Source: Vibrio penaeicida (lineage in GTDB: Bacteria; Pseudomonadota; Gammaproteobacteria; Enterobacterales; Vibrionaceae). Taken from it: a stretch of DNA of 64,000 nucleotides. The translations under genes and the position numbers were made by a program. The notes beneath the pieces are model-generated. The model did no database searches and had not been told where the DNA came from. It saw nothing but the letters and a program-made list of their open reading frames with translations. The stretch spans positions 2,666,001-2,730,000 of the forward strand of contig NZ_AP025144.1 in the NCBI RefSeq assembly GCF_019977755.1, given 5' to 3'. Of the stretch, positions 46,375-55,977 are shown piece by piece (position 1 is the stretch's first letter; every line of letters starts with the position of its first letter).

Positions 46375-47156
46375 GATTTCTCTCCTCTAGCCAGAAGGTG
46401 GAATCCCATTACCAGAAGAAACACAGCCATAATAGGTTGAGCCAGAACCCAAGGAGCTTGTTGGTAGTATCGAAACAGTTCAACCATCATTAACCCTAAT
46501 TCAGCCTCTGGCGGCTTTAATCCAACATACAAGAAGCCTATGGACGCAAGAGTAAGAATGGAGTTACCAGCACCAAAACACGCTAAGGTGTACAGATCTT
46601 TTCTAAGTTCCGGCCAAAAATGACGCTTAAAAATATAGAAATCAGAAAAACCGTACAGCTTAGACGCTTCAACTTCTGGCGACACAACAAGCCCCATCAC
46701 TCTCGATCGGACAACACGGAAGTATTCAACCCAAAGAATAAGAGAAATAGCGACGTACAGTATCCAAAACGATCCCGGTACAATTGCGCCAAAAAGAAGT
46801 ACAAGAATTAAACCAGGCATCGCCAAAACAAGGTTCAATACCCAAGATAAACTTCTATCCCACCATCCTCCTTTCCATCCAGCCAAAATACCTGCGATCA
46901 ATCCAAGAATAGCTGACGTTAAAACGCAAGTTAGCGCCATGAAAAACGACGTTTGGATAGCATCTGATAAGCGAGCCATATTACTTCGACCATAATGATC
47001 TCTGCCCAATGGTTCTGCTATATCGGGAGCAGCAAATACTAACGTAAGATTCTGCTGGTATGGGTCACTGTTAAAAAAGGATTTTTCGAGTACCACGAAG
47101 ACAAATAGTACGGACAGTAATGTCAGTCCAACACATTGCGATAGATTCAGTTTCAT
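46371..47156 (-). CDS. ABC importer permease (DppC/NikC-like)
   Basis: A 261-residue inner-membrane permease with an N-terminal helix (CVGLTLLSVLFVFVVLEK), LGRDHYGRSNMARL before the first transmembrane core, and an EAA-type loop (VEASKLYGFSDFYIFKRHFWPEL). It overlaps neighbours by 4 nt on both sides. Confidence 0.9.
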   Translation of the reverse strand: MKLNLSQCVGLTLLSVLFVFVVLEKSFFNSDPYQQNLTLVFAAPDIAEPLGRDHYGRSNMARLSDAIQTSFFMALTCVLTSAILGLIAGILAGWKGGWWDRSLSWVLNLVLAMPGLILVLLFGAIVPGSFWILYVAISLILWVEYFRVVRSRVMGLVVSPEVEASKLYGFSDFYIFKRHFWPELRKDLYTLACFGAGNSILTLASIGFLYVGLKPPEAELGLMMVELFRYYQQAPWVLAQPIMAVFLLVMGFHLLARGEKS

Positions 47157-48106
47157 TGTATCTCCACCGCAACATTGGATTTAAGGCGAGGATCAAGCAG
47201 GTAATTAGCGACATCCACAAGCGTATTGATCAAGACAAATAACAACCCCATCATCAATGCAGCGCCTTGTATCACAGGAATATCTCTCGCAAAAATAGCA
47301 TGGGATAACGCGTGCCCTATTCCTGGCCAGGAAAACAGAGATTCGATCATCACAATGCCTTCAATCAAGGTCACGGTTTGTATGCCAACAAAGGCGATAA
47401 CGGGTAACGCAATGTTCACCTGGGCATGTCTTTCAAACGCTTGCGAGTGGCTTAACCCCTTCAAGCGCGCAAACAAGAAATACTGGGAACCAAGCACATT
47501 GTGGGTGGCGTTTCTGATGATCCGGTTAGACATTGCAGCCATACTCAACGCTAACGTAATGGCGGGAAGAACAATAAAGCTCGCATCCCCAAAACCTGCC
47601 ACTGGCAGCCAGTTAAGTTTTAAAGCGAACAAGATGACCAAACCTAAGCCAATCAAGAATACGGGCTGTGCCTTGATCATAATGGACACAAAAAGTGAGA
47701 AAGTATCAGACAACTTTCCGGCTCTTCTGCCGCAGTACACGCCAACAGGGATGGCAATGAAAAGCGAAATGATCATGGCAACCAATGCGAGCATCACGGA
47801 ATGACCGAGCTGGTGAATCAACTCGGTTGTCACTTTTTCTCCGCTCACAAGCGAATAGCCAAGGTTAAAATGAAGCAAATCCCATAGCCATTCAAAGTAG
47901 AATTCTATCGCACTTCTATCTAACCCTAGCTCTGCGGACACTGCCTGAGCGGCATTTTCATCGACATAATCATAGCCATAACGCCCCGCAGCAATTCGAT
48001 AAGCGATGTCTCCTGGAATCAACCTCATGAGCACAAACGTTACGGTTCCCACCGACCAAGCGACAAATATCGCTTGGCAAAATCGTTTATAGAGGAAGCT
48101 AGTCAT
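47153..48106 (-). CDS. ABC importer permease (DppB/NikB-like)
   Basis: A 317-residue permease beginning MTSFLYKRFCQAIFVAWSVG, with FVLMRLIPGD after the first helix, an EAA-type loop (YFLFARLKGLSHSQAFERHAQVNIALPV), IEGIVMIESLFSWPGIGHAL and the family ending ANYLLDPRLK. It overlaps the binding-protein gene by 8 nt. Confidence 0.92.
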   Translation of the reverse strand: MTSFLYKRFCQAIFVAWSVGTVTFVLMRLIPGDIAYRIAAGRYGYDYVDENAAQAVSAELGLDRSAIEFYFEWLWDLLHFNLGYSLVSGEKVTTELIHQLGHSVMLALVAMIISLFIAIPVGVYCGRRAGKLSDTFSLFVSIMIKAQPVFLIGLGLVILFALKLNWLPVAGFGDASFIVLPAITLALSMAAMSNRIIRNATHNVLGSQYFLFARLKGLSHSQAFERHAQVNIALPVIAFVGIQTVTLIEGIVMIESLFSWPGIGHALSHAIFARDIPVIQGAALMMGLLFVLINTLVDVANYLLDPRLKSNVAVEIQ

Positions 48107-49628
48107 TCAGCTCCATCTCCGCAACTCGATAGTTGATCTCAAATGGGTCAAAGGAAAAGTTTTGAACGCGTTGATTAACGGCGATAATTTGCTGATAGTA
48201 GCTGATTGGAATCAAGGGCATTTCATCCGCCAGCAGCTTAGAAGCTTCTGGAATCAAATTGCGATATTCCGTCTCGTTGTCTTGAACTGATAACCGATTC
48301 AATAGACGGGTAAACTCGGAAGAAGACCAATTCGTTGGTCCCCAATCGCTGCCTTTATGGCTCGCAAAATCGTTAAGCAGCAACGCTAACGGATCTGCCA
48401 ACGTGCCGAAGTTACGCGCGACAAGCGCCATTTCCAACGTACCATCATGATGTTTTGATGGGATAGCACTAGAATTGTCGATAGAAATGTCGACCGAGAT
48501 TCCTACATCGCTTAACTGCGCTTGAATGGCAGTCGCAATTAGGGGAAGTTCAGGGCGATCAGAGTAAGTGGTTAAGTTTATCTCAAAAATCTTTCCTTCA
48601 CGCTCTAGTTTGTTATCGCCATTTAACGTCCAGCCATGATCTGTTAATAGGCTTTTTGCCGTATCTAGATTTCGAGCGCTCACACCGTAGTTACCCATGT
48701 GCCAAACACCTAAAGCGGGTGAAAACAACTGGTAAGCTTCAGACCCAGGCAAACGAAGCACATGATCAGCGATGCCTTTCCTATCCAACGCTAAACTTAT
48801 TGCCTTGCGAATATCGGAGTGATTAAGGAATGGATGTTCATTATTAAGTTTTATCAATACCGTGCGCGGCATAGAGATAACGTGTGTTTTTAAATTGTCA
48901 GAGGCATTTAAACTCTCCAAGCTCAGTGGATCCAATGTGTACACTAAATCCGCTTGGCCCGATTGCGCCAACAATGCTCGACTCTCTGAGCGATGACCCG
49001 CTAAGTAACTCACTTGGGCAATCTTAGGTTGAACACCACGATAATTTTCGTTGGTGCTGACCAATGCTTTGTGTGGTGGCACCAAGTTTTCGATTTTATA
49101 GGGACCCGTACCATGTAAGTGGGTCACTTCGTTCGCGGCATTAAATGATTTCTTCGAAACAATAGAGGTCGAGTAGTGTGCAAGAACCGACAACATAGGA
49201 ACAAAGGGGTTCGACAGACTGATCACAACACTGTTATCTTGAGCGCGAATGGATTCAATCGGGGCTCTTTTAATAACCCCTGGTCTCGACATGGCTTGTT
49301 TCAAAGAAAACACAACAGCATCGGCATTGAGCGGGGAACCATCGTGAAACGTGACATCATCACGAATTTTAAATGTCCAGGTTAACCGATCGTCACTTTG
49401 CTCCCAGCTTTCCGCCAGCAACGGCACCAATTCTGACTGCTCGTTAATTGCCACTAGCGCTTCAACGACTTGTAATCGGGAAAACAAAAAACCATCTTTT
49501 GCTAAGTCTTGGCTACTGAACTCAAATGGACCTGAAATAGTAAGTGTTTGTGGTTCGTCTTTTTTGTCCAACGAAAAATACGCGAGCAGACCAAGTCCAA
49601 CCAACAAAAATAGGGCGAGCTTTTTCAA
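48099..49628 (-). CDS. Solute-binding protein, family 5 (peptide/nickel type), membrane anchored
   Basis: A 509-residue binding protein leading a four-gene importer operon. Family 5 segments include LLAESWEQSDDRLTWTFKIRDDVTFHDGSPLNADAVVFSLKQ, GTGPYKI and HSDIRKAISLALDRKGIAD. The N-terminus has one hydrophobic helix (residues 1-19) without a lipobox Cys or clear cleavage site, so it may stay attached to the inner membrane. The ligand cannot be read from the sequence; peptides, nickel chelates or other small molecules are all possible. Confidence 0.88.
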   Translation of the reverse strand: MKKLALFLLVGLGLLAYFSLDKKDEPQTLTISGPFEFSSQDLAKDGFLFSRLQVVEALVAINEQSELVPLLAESWEQSDDRLTWTFKIRDDVTFHDGSPLNADAVVFSLKQAMSRPGVIKRAPIESIRAQDNSVVISLSNPFVPMLSVLAHYSTSIVSKKSFNAANEVTHLHGTGPYKIENLVPPHKALVSTNENYRGVQPKIAQVSYLAGHRSESRALLAQSGQADLVYTLDPLSLESLNASDNLKTHVISMPRTVLIKLNNEHPFLNHSDIRKAISLALDRKGIADHVLRLPGSEAYQLFSPALGVWHMGNYGVSARNLDTAKSLLTDHGWTLNGDNKLEREGKIFEINLTTYSDRPELPLIATAIQAQLSDVGISVDISIDNSSAIPSKHHDGTLEMALVARNFGTLADPLALLLNDFASHKGSDWGPTNWSSSEFTRLLNRLSVQDNETEYRNLIPEASKLLADEMPLIPISYYQQIIAVNQRVQNFSFDPFEINYRVAEMELND

Positions 49629-49810
49629 TTTAAATCTTCCTGATACGTTATAACATTCGGGTTGCTATTGAATCGTAATTTGATTGCTCTGTCTATCTGC
49701 AACTATGAGATTTATCAAAAGAAGAAAACGGAGAGCAGAATTGCTTTGAGAGCGCGCAAGTATTCGATATTCTTATACTCTTAACGATGAAAGATTTTTG
49801 GAGAACAACA

Positions 49811-50227
49811 ATGTCAAACGGACGCATTCTACACACCATGATTCGTGTTGGTGATCTTGACCGCTCAATTGAGTTTTACACCAAAGTTTTAGGCATGAAG
49901 CTTCTGCGCACCAATGAAAATGAGAAATACAAATATACACTCGCCTTTTTGGGATATTCAGACGAATCTGAAGGCGCCGTGATAGAACTAACGTATAACT
50001 GGGGCACAACCGAATATGACCTAGGTACAGCATTTGGTCATGTGGCACTCGGCTTTGATGATATCTATCAAACTTGTGATGCTATTCGTGAAGCGGGCGG
50101 CAACATTACTCGTGAGCCTGGTCCAGTAAAAGGCGGAACAACCCATATTGCATTTGTTAAAGACCCAGATGGCTATATGATCGAATTGATTCAAAACAAA
50201 TCAGCATCCGCTGGTTTGAAAGGCTAA
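49811..50227 (+). CDS. gloA: Lactoylglutathione lyase (glyoxalase I)
   Basis: A 138-residue metal-dependent enzyme that converts the methylglyoxal-glutathione hemithioacetal to S-lactoylglutathione. Metal ligands are visible as His in [11 protein letters not shown], Glu in GAVIELTYN, His in [10 protein letters not shown] and Glu in [10 protein letters not shown]. The ATG at 49811 has GGAGAAC before it; an open frame upstream is not needed. Confidence 0.96.
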   Translation: MSNGRILHTMIRVGDLDRSIEFYTKVLGMKLLRTNENEKYKYTLAFLGYSDESEGAVIELTYNWGTTEYDLGTAFGHVALGFDDIYQTCDAIREAGGNITREPGPVKGGTTHIAFVKDPDGYMIELIQNKSASAGLKG

Positions 50228-50424
50228 GTGAAAAACTTACTTCTGTAGAAACGAGCTTTCTATTCGCCTCTTTTTAAGTAATTTTCAGTCTCCATTTTAA
50301 GTGAAATTACCGAATATAATTCGGCGGTTAGCGCATTATAAATAAAGCCATCACTTTACATGAAAACAATTATCATTTAATATATTTGGAATATATGTTT
50401 TATGATCGTACGGAAGAATTGACA

Positions 50425-50862
50425 ATGAATGTTAGAGACTGGGAACAGCATACACTGAAAGCCGATGTCGCCTTGCAGGAAAAAGACTTTCAGCGCAGTA
50501 TCATTCATTACCAGCAAGCATTAGCTATTTCAGAAACATTGATTGATGAGCAAGAAGTCGAGGTCGACGATTTGCTGACGATCAACGTAATCTCTTGCCA
50601 CAATCTGGCAAAATTCTGGCGCGAGAACGGTGATAACGATTACGAGCTGAAATACTTGCAGCTTGCATCAGAGAAGATTCTCTCTCTGGTCCCTCAGTGC
50701 CCTAAAACGCATTGTGATAGCTTTGTAGATTCCCTAGGCTGTTGCCGTAAAGCTCTGATTGATTTCATGAAGCGCCACCCGAATCCAAAAGTTGCCGAGC
50801 AAGTACAGCATATCGATACAGCGACGAACTGCGAAATCATTGCTAGCTTCCGCTTAAACTGA
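50425..50862 (+). CDS. Small helical (TPR-like) protein, DUF2753-like
   Basis: A 145-residue cytoplasmic protein beginning MNVRDWEQHTLKADVALQEK. It has helix pairs resembling tetratricopeptide repeats (FQRSIIHYQQALAISETLI and DYELKYLQLASEKILSLV) and a Cys-rich middle (PQCPKTHCDSFVDSLGCCRKAL). I think it is the Vibrio-restricted DUF2753 family, of unknown function. A GGAAGAATT ribosome site precedes the ATG at 50425. It has its own terminator. Confidence 0.7.
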   Translation: MNVRDWEQHTLKADVALQEKDFQRSIIHYQQALAISETLIDEQEVEVDDLLTINVISCHNLAKFWRENGDNDYELKYLQLASEKILSLVPQCPKTHCDSFVDSLGCCRKALIDFMKRHPNPKVAEQVQHIDTATNCEIIASFRLN

Positions 50863-50906
50863 TCGTACAAATTCCGCACTTTCGTGAAATCGAAGAAACA
50901 AACTAA

Positions 50907-50930
50907 AAGAAGCGCCGATTGGCGCTTCTT
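50907..50930. terminator. Bidirectional terminator between the DUF2753-like gene and motY
   Basis: A perfect 10-bp stem AAGAAGCGCC / GGCGCTTCTT with a GATT loop followed by a long T run, between convergent genes. Confidence 0.92.
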
Positions 50931-50954
50931 TTTTTTGTTTAACCGAATCTTTTA

Positions 50955-51842
50955 CTAAACCTGTGTACGCCCTAACGAAATCACTACTCGACGGTTTTTG
51001 TCTTTACCAAGAGGAGAGCTGTTATCGGCTACTGGTCTTCTCTCACCGAACCCTTGGACTTCAATTCTATTTTGCGGTAACCCTATCGACTGGAAGTATT
51101 CACTCAATACACCAGCTCGGCGTTCGGACAAGCTCTGATTGCCCTTTTTACCACCACTAGAGTCGGTATAAGCCGCGACCAAAACCAAATCGATGTCCTT
51201 ATTGTGTTTCACGTACTCGGCAATTTTGGCCAGCCGTTTTTGTGAGGCTTTGTTTAGTTGGTCACTATTGCGATCATAATGCAAAATCGTAAAGGAAATA
51301 TCTTCAAAGCTGTACGGCAATAGTTGGCTAATGCACATACTAAAAGCATTGTAAGAGTGTTGGAACAGTACCGATGAAAGAGCAACCTCTACCCTTTTAT
51401 CGCGGCTTTGCCAGTCCGCATAGCCAAAAGTCGGATAACGCCCCTTTTCAAGTTCGGAGAGAAGTCCCCAAGCAGTTTGCCCCCCAATGTAACCATCAAA
51501 CTGCTTGAAGAACTTCAAATTGGAAATCTGTTCTGCATTTTCTCCCGCTCTCCATATAGGCGGCATCGATACCAATGAAACGTTGCGAGTTTCTCCCATA
51601 GGGCGATACATTTTTAATTCAAAGTCGAGATTGATTTTCTTGCTAGCACGAGAAGTAAACACAGCTGAGCCGTAATTAGGTATGGGATGCACCAATTGGC
51701 ACTCTAATGGTGTATTCACCGACATTTCCCATTTCGACTGACCAGGATTAGCCACATAACGAGTTTGCATGGCGGAAGCACTGCTCGACGCTACCATAGC
51801 TAAACCCATAAGGCTAAAATTGAACCACATGTTTTTCTTCAT
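50955..51842 (-). CDS. motY: Sodium-driven flagellar motor protein MotY
   Basis: A 295-residue periplasmic T-ring protein that anchors PomA/PomB stators around the polar flagellum. The ATG at 51842 (GAAGAG upstream) gives a signal peptide ([25 protein letters not shown]). The N-terminal MotY domain includes [25 protein letters not shown]. The C-terminal OmpA-like peptidoglycan-binding domain (about 160-290) has [25 protein letters not shown] and [11 protein letters not shown]. It is divergent from rnt, as in other vibrios. Confidence 0.95.
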   Translation of the reverse strand: MKKNMWFNFSLMGLAMVASSSASAMQTRYVANPGQSKWEMSVNTPLECQLVHPIPNYGSAVFTSRASKKINLDFELKMYRPMGETRNVSLVSMPPIWRAGENAEQISNLKFFKQFDGYIGGQTAWGLLSELEKGRYPTFGYADWQSRDKRVEVALSSVLFQHSYNAFSMCISQLLPYSFEDISFTILHYDRNSDQLNKASQKRLAKIAEYVKHNKDIDLVLVAAYTDSSGGKKGNQSLSERRAGVLSEYFQSIGLPQNRIEVQGFGERRPVADNSSPLGKDKNRRVVISLGRTQV

Positions 51843-52043
51843 TACTATCTCTTCTTTCATCAAAACGGCTTGGCGTTGCCGCTTTTGCCACAAAAGCCCC
51901 TCTAATTGACGCTTTTATGTAAATTTACATTATCAATGCAAAAACCCCGCCAGATTTTCTATTCGTCTTTAGAAAGGATTAAGTATCGCTAAACGGTATC
52001 GCTTGGGTATAATGCGATGCTTGTCACATGGAACAGAATAAAT

Positions 52044-52694
52044 ATGACTGAGATAAACAGCGACCTTACATTGAAACAACGCTTTAGAGGCTACTTCCCT
52101 GTCGTAATTGATGTGGAAACAGCTGGATTTAATGCAAAAACCGATGCACTTCTAGAAATTTGTGCCGTCACGTTAAAAATGGATGAAGAAGGCAACTTAG
52201 TGCCAGCGTCGACCATTCATTTCAATGTCGAGCCGTTTGAAGGGGCAAATTTAGAAAAAGAAGCACTTGAATTCAATGGCATTCGCGACCCGTTCAGTCC
52301 TCTTCGAGGTGCAGTCACAGAAGCCGAAGCACTCAAAGAAATATATAAGCTCGTGCGTAAGGAACAAAAAGCAGCAGACTGTAATCGCGCCATTATTGTT
52401 GCTCACAATGCGACGTTTGATCATAACTTTGTTATGGCGGCAAGCGAGAGAAGCAAACTCAAGCGAGTACCTTTTCACCCGTTCGCAACGTTTGATACAG
52501 CAACCCTAAGTGGTCTTGCATATGGACAAACTGTACTAGCAAAGGCATGTAAAGTGGCAGGAATGGAGTTCGATAACAAAGAAGCTCACTCAGCGCTTTA
52601 TGATACAGAAAAAACCGCAGAGTTGTTTTGTGGCATCGTAAACAAATGGAAAGCACTGGGTGGGTGGCCACTTCATACAGAAACAGAATCTTAA
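52044..52694 (+). CDS. rnt: Ribonuclease T
   Basis: A 216-residue DEDD exonuclease that trims tRNA and other RNA 3' ends. Exo I is [20 protein letters not shown], Exo II is [14 protein letters not shown] and Exo III is [15 protein letters not shown]. The ATG at 52044 ([19 protein letters not shown]) fits the family; an earlier ATG would add nine residues. Confidence 0.96.
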   Translation: MTEINSDLTLKQRFRGYFPVVIDVETAGFNAKTDALLEICAVTLKMDEEGNLVPASTIHFNVEPFEGANLEKEALEFNGIRDPFSPLRGAVTEAEALKEIYKLVRKEQKAADCNRAIIVAHNATFDHNFVMAASERSKLKRVPFHPFATFDTATLSGLAYGQTVLAKACKVAGMEFDNKEAHSALYDTEKTAELFCGIVNKWKALGGWPLHTETES

Positions 52695-52766
52695 TACCGT
52701 TATTTCACAACAATAAATCTTAAAACTTATTCGCAAACACTACATCTAAAACTACCTGAGAAATAT

Positions 52767-54092
52767 ATGAACCCCGTTGTAATTTCTGTGTGCATCATGT
52801 TGGTACTCGCTCTGATGCGAGTCAACGTTGTCGTTGCACTCACTTTTAGCGCCGTCGTTGGCGGCCTTGTATCTGGAATGTCACTCAATGAAGCTGTATC
52901 CGCGTTTGAAAGCGGTCTGGGCGGCGGAGCAACCATCGCTCTAAGCTATGCCATGCTTGGCACATTTGCTGTGGCAATTTCGAAGTCTGGCATTACCGAT
53001 ATGCTCGCCAATGCCGTTATTCGAAAGATAAATGGCTCGGAAAGTAAAACAGCGTCCACTGGATTGAAATACTTCATTCTTGTTGCGCTCATTTTAGTTA
53101 CCATGTCGTCTCAAAACATCATTCCCGTGCACATTGCGTTCATCCCCATTCTGATCCCACCTCTCTTGCAAGTGTTCGCCAAATTCAAGCTAGACAGACG
53201 TTTAATTGCTTGCTTGATCACGTTTGGGTTGATCACCCCTTACATGGTTTTACCTATTGGATTTGGTGGGATTTTTCTAAACAACATCTTGCTTAAGAAC
53301 TTGCACGACAACGGTTTGGATGTCGTGGCATCGCAAGTTCCTGTTGCCATGTTACTCCCTGCAGCCGGAATGATATTTGGCTTACTCACTGCGTTATTCT
53401 TTAGTTACAGCAAGCCACGGGACTATAAAGAGATAACGTTAGATAACTCAGCTCAAAATCAACAGCCAGAAGTGAAAAGCAAAAACATTTGGATAGCTAT
53501 AGTCGGCATTGTGACAGCGCTTGCCGTGCAACTGGCTACTGGTTCAATGATTATTGGTGCCTTAGCGGGCTTTATGGTGTTCACATTTGGTGGCGTTATT
53601 GCGTGGAAAGAAACGCAAGATGTTTTCACTAAAGGTGTTCACATGATGGCAATGATAGGTTTTATCATGATAGCTGCTGCCGGATTTGCAGCCGTAATGA
53701 AACAAACTGGAGGCGTTGAATCGCTAGTAGAAGCGCTTTCTACCTCTATTGGGGATAACAAGCCCTTAGCCGCGCTGTTAATGTTGATTGTCGGCTTACT
53801 GGTCACAATGGGCATTGGCTCGTCGTTTTCGACCATTCCTATCTTGGCAACGATTTATGTACCCTTAGCCATTACGTTTGGCTTCTCTCCCCTTGCAACT
53901 GTGGCTTTAGTCGGTACAGCTGCCGCGTTAGGAGATGCAGGTTCACCAGCATCAGATTCCACATTGGGGCCTACATCTGGGCTAAATGCGGATGGGCAGC
54001 ATGAACATATATGGGAAACTGTGGTTCCGACATTCGTTCACTACAATATACCGCTCATCGCCTTTGGCTGGATTGCAGCGATGGTGTTGTAG
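52767..54092 (+). CDS. Na+/H+ antiporter family membrane protein
   Basis: A 441-residue protein with about 11-12 hydrophobic spans, starting [19 protein letters not shown]. The segments [27 protein letters not shown] and [35 protein letters not shown] are typical of the NhaC-like Na+/H+ antiporter family. The transported substrate is not proven; amino-acid exchange is possible in relatives. It lies 72 bp after rnt. Confidence 0.85.
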   Translation: MNPVVISVCIMLVLALMRVNVVVALTFSAVVGGLVSGMSLNEAVSAFESGLGGGATIALSYAMLGTFAVAISKSGITDMLANAVIRKINGSESKTASTGLKYFILVALILVTMSSQNIIPVHIAFIPILIPPLLQVFAKFKLDRRLIACLITFGLITPYMVLPIGFGGIFLNNILLKNLHDNGLDVVASQVPVAMLLPAAGMIFGLLTALFFSYSKPRDYKEITLDNSAQNQQPEVKSKNIWIAIVGIVTALAVQLATGSMIIGALAGFMVFTFGGVIAWKETQDVFTKGVHMMAMIGFIMIAAAGFAAVMKQTGGVESLVEALSTSIGDNKPLAALLMLIVGLLVTMGIGSSFSTIPILATIYVPLAITFGFSPLATVALVGTAAALGDAGSPASDSTLGPTSGLNADGQHEHIWETVVPTFVHYNIPLIAFGWIAAMVL

Positions 54093-54161
54093 TTTTTATA
54101 GCAGCCCCTAACACTTGTTGTTTTTAAAAGAACTGTTGTTCTAAAAAAATCTGTTGAGCCC

Positions 54162-54427
54162 TATACCCAAGTAACCTCAAGATGCTAGGTTCAGCGAGAG
54201 TTAGCTGGCTTTCAAGCAAGGCATCGATTTGAAGATCTAGTGGTTCTAAATTAAGAATCGATAACACAGCATGAAAGCCAGTTAAACTCGCCCTTGGGAG
54301 CCCATATTCTGCCCCACTTCATCGTCTAAGAACTTGGAAAGGACTCGTCATTCCGCTGCGTTCTTTTCCTTGAATTGAAACAGAATATGAGGCTCTGAAT
54401 CTTGCACCTTGAAGTCACTTGGGTATA
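54162..54427. repeat. MITE-like inverted-repeat element (266 bp)
   Basis: The ends are matching inverted repeats: TATACCCAAGTAACCTCAAG at the left and, on the other strand, TATACCCAAGTGACTTCAAG at the right. The inside has paired arms (AGCTGGCTTTCAAGC and GCATGAAAGCCAGTT, then ATCGATT and AATCGAT) and no gene. It resembles a family of short non-autonomous elements scattered in Vibrio intergenic regions. No target duplication is obvious. Confidence 0.7.
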
Positions 54428-54444
54428 AAGGTCTATTGAAATAA

Positions 54445-54478
54445 AAAAGGCTTGGTGATCGAAATCACCAAGCCTTTT
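54445..54478. terminator. Terminator downstream of grxD
   Basis: A perfect 15-bp stem (AAAAGGCTTGGTGAT / ATCACCAAGCCTTTT) with a CGAA tetraloop and T-rich flanks on both strands. It follows grxD on the reverse strand, after a short repeat tract. Confidence 0.9.
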
Positions 54479-54490
54479 CTTTCTTTTTGT

Positions 54491-54552
54491 ATACAAAAAG
54501 CTTAAATACAAAAAGCTTAAATACAGAAAGCTTAAGTACAGAAAATTCTTAA
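54491..54552. repeat. 15-bp tandem repeats between grxD and its terminator
   Basis: ATACAAAAAGCTTAA occurs at 54491, 54506 and (as ATACAGAAAGCTTAA) 54521, then decays to GTACAGAAAATTCTTAA. All of it is in the presumed 3' untranslated part of the grxD message. Confidence 0.8.
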
Positions 54553-54564
54553 GCGCAAAAAGTA

Positions 54565-54897
54565 TTATTCTGCGTCTTCAATTTTCGCTGCAGCTTCTTT
54601 AATAAGAGGCTGTAGTTCACCTTTCTGGAACATCTCAATGATGATATCGCAACCACCAACTAGCTCACCTTCAACCCAAAGCTGTGGGAATGTCGGCCAC
54701 TGAGCGTATTTTGGAAGCTCTGCGCGGATATCCGGATTTTGCAGAATGTCTACATAGGCGAATTTCTCGCCACACGCCATAAGCGCTTGAGAAGCTTGAG
54801 AAGAAAAACCGCAGCTTGGCAGTTTTGGGGAGCCTTTCATGTAAAGAAGGATTGTATTTTCAGCAATCTGTTGCTTGATTTTGTCGATGGTTTCCAT
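54565..54897 (-). CDS. grxD: Monothiol glutaredoxin Grx4
   Basis: A 110-residue iron-sulfur carrier with the CGFS site in YMKGSPKLPSCGFSSQASQAL and the glutathione-binding WPTFPQLWVEGELVGGCDIIIEM. It is divergent from sodB, as in other vibrios. Confidence 0.96.
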   Translation of the reverse strand: METIDKIKQQIAENTILLYMKGSPKLPSCGFSSQASQALMACGEKFAYVDILQNPDIRAELPKYAQWPTFPQLWVEGELVGGCDIIIEMFQKGELQPLIKEAAAKIEDAE

Positions 54898-55229
54898 TGC
54901 GTCCTCGTTAATGGATGCGTTAACTATTCAGACCATTCTACTGGTTTAAGTCAGAATAAAAAGTCCTTAATGACTAGGGTTATTACTTTTTAATCTATCA
55001 GACACCGGGTTCCCATTCTAAGTTTTAAAAAACTCTCTGCTTTTTCTTTTAATAAAGTAAAAACTTGCTAAACTAAATCAAAAATTTGCGCTGAACTTAG
55101 TATCTTGAGTTTTCTTGGATACAGACAGTATTGGCTCATATAAAAGTCAAAAAGACTTAATAATAAAATACACACTGGAAGCAATCCGAAAGAGGTAGCA
55201 CTCTTTCACATACAATGGAGAATCGAGCA
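54898..55229. promoter_or_regulatory. Divergent promoter region between grxD and sodB
   Basis: About 330 AT-rich bases without a gene. It must contain the sodB promoter and its untranslated leader. In related bacteria the sodB leader is a RyhB target; I could not define that pairing region or a Fur box here with confidence. Confidence 0.4.
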
Positions 55230-55814
55230 ATGGCATTTGAACTACCAGCTCTTCCTTACGCTAAAGATGCGCTAGAACCACATATTTCTGCGGAAACTTT
55301 AGATTTTCACCACGGCAAACACCACAACACATACGTGGTAAAGCTGAACGGTCTAGTACCTGGTACTGAATTCGAAAACAAATCTCTTGAAGAAATCATC
55401 AAATCTTCAACGGGCGGTATTTTCAACAATGCAGCACAGATCTGGAACCACACGTTTTACTGGCACTGCCTAGCACCAAACGCTGGCGGCGAACCAACAG
55501 GTGCAGTAGCTGACGCTATCAACGCATCATTCGGTTCTTTCGAAGAGTTCAAAGCAAAGTTCACTGATTCCGCAATCAATAACTTTGGTTCTTCTTGGAC
55601 TTGGCTTGTGAAAAAGTCTGATGGTTCTTTGGACATCGTTAACACTTCAAACGCAGCAACACCACTTACTGAAGAAGGTATTACTCCTCTTCTAACTGTT
55701 GATCTGTGGGAACACGCTTACTACATCGATTTCCGTAATGTTCGTCCTGATTACATGGGTGCATTCTGGGCATTGGTTAACTGGGACTTCGTAGCAGAAA
55801 ACCTAGCAAAGTAA
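55230..55814 (+). CDS. sodB: Superoxide dismutase (Fe)
   Basis: A 194-residue cytoplasmic enzyme. Metal ligands are His in [13 protein letters not shown], His in WNHTFYWH, and Asp/His in [11 protein letters not shown]. The residues around the active site ([22 protein letters not shown]) are those of the Fe form. The ATG at 55230 has GGAGAATCG upstream. Confidence 0.97.
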   Translation: MAFELPALPYAKDALEPHISAETLDFHHGKHHNTYVVKLNGLVPGTEFENKSLEEIIKSSTGGIFNNAAQIWNHTFYWHCLAPNAGGEPTGAVADAINASFGSFEEFKAKFTDSAINNFGSSWTWLVKKSDGSLDIVNTSNAATPLTEEGITPLLTVDLWEHAYYIDFRNVRPDYMGAFWALVNWDFVAENLAK

Positions 55815-55836
55815 GACAGTACAGATAGAAAATTCG

Positions 55837-55859
55837 AACCCATGCGATAAGCGTGGGTT
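55837..55859 (+). terminator. Terminator of sodB
   Basis: The stem AACCCATGC / GCGTGGGTT (one G-T pair) with a 5-nt loop and a T run, 22 bp after the sodB stop. Confidence 0.88.
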
Positions 55860-55977
55860 TTTTTATGTTCTTTTTTTGCATTCTTGTTTTTTTGAAATCT
55901 GGGCGAATTGCAACTTGATGTAAACATGTAAAAAGGTAGGATATTCACCATATCTCTTAATCCCTCAAAGGCACATC

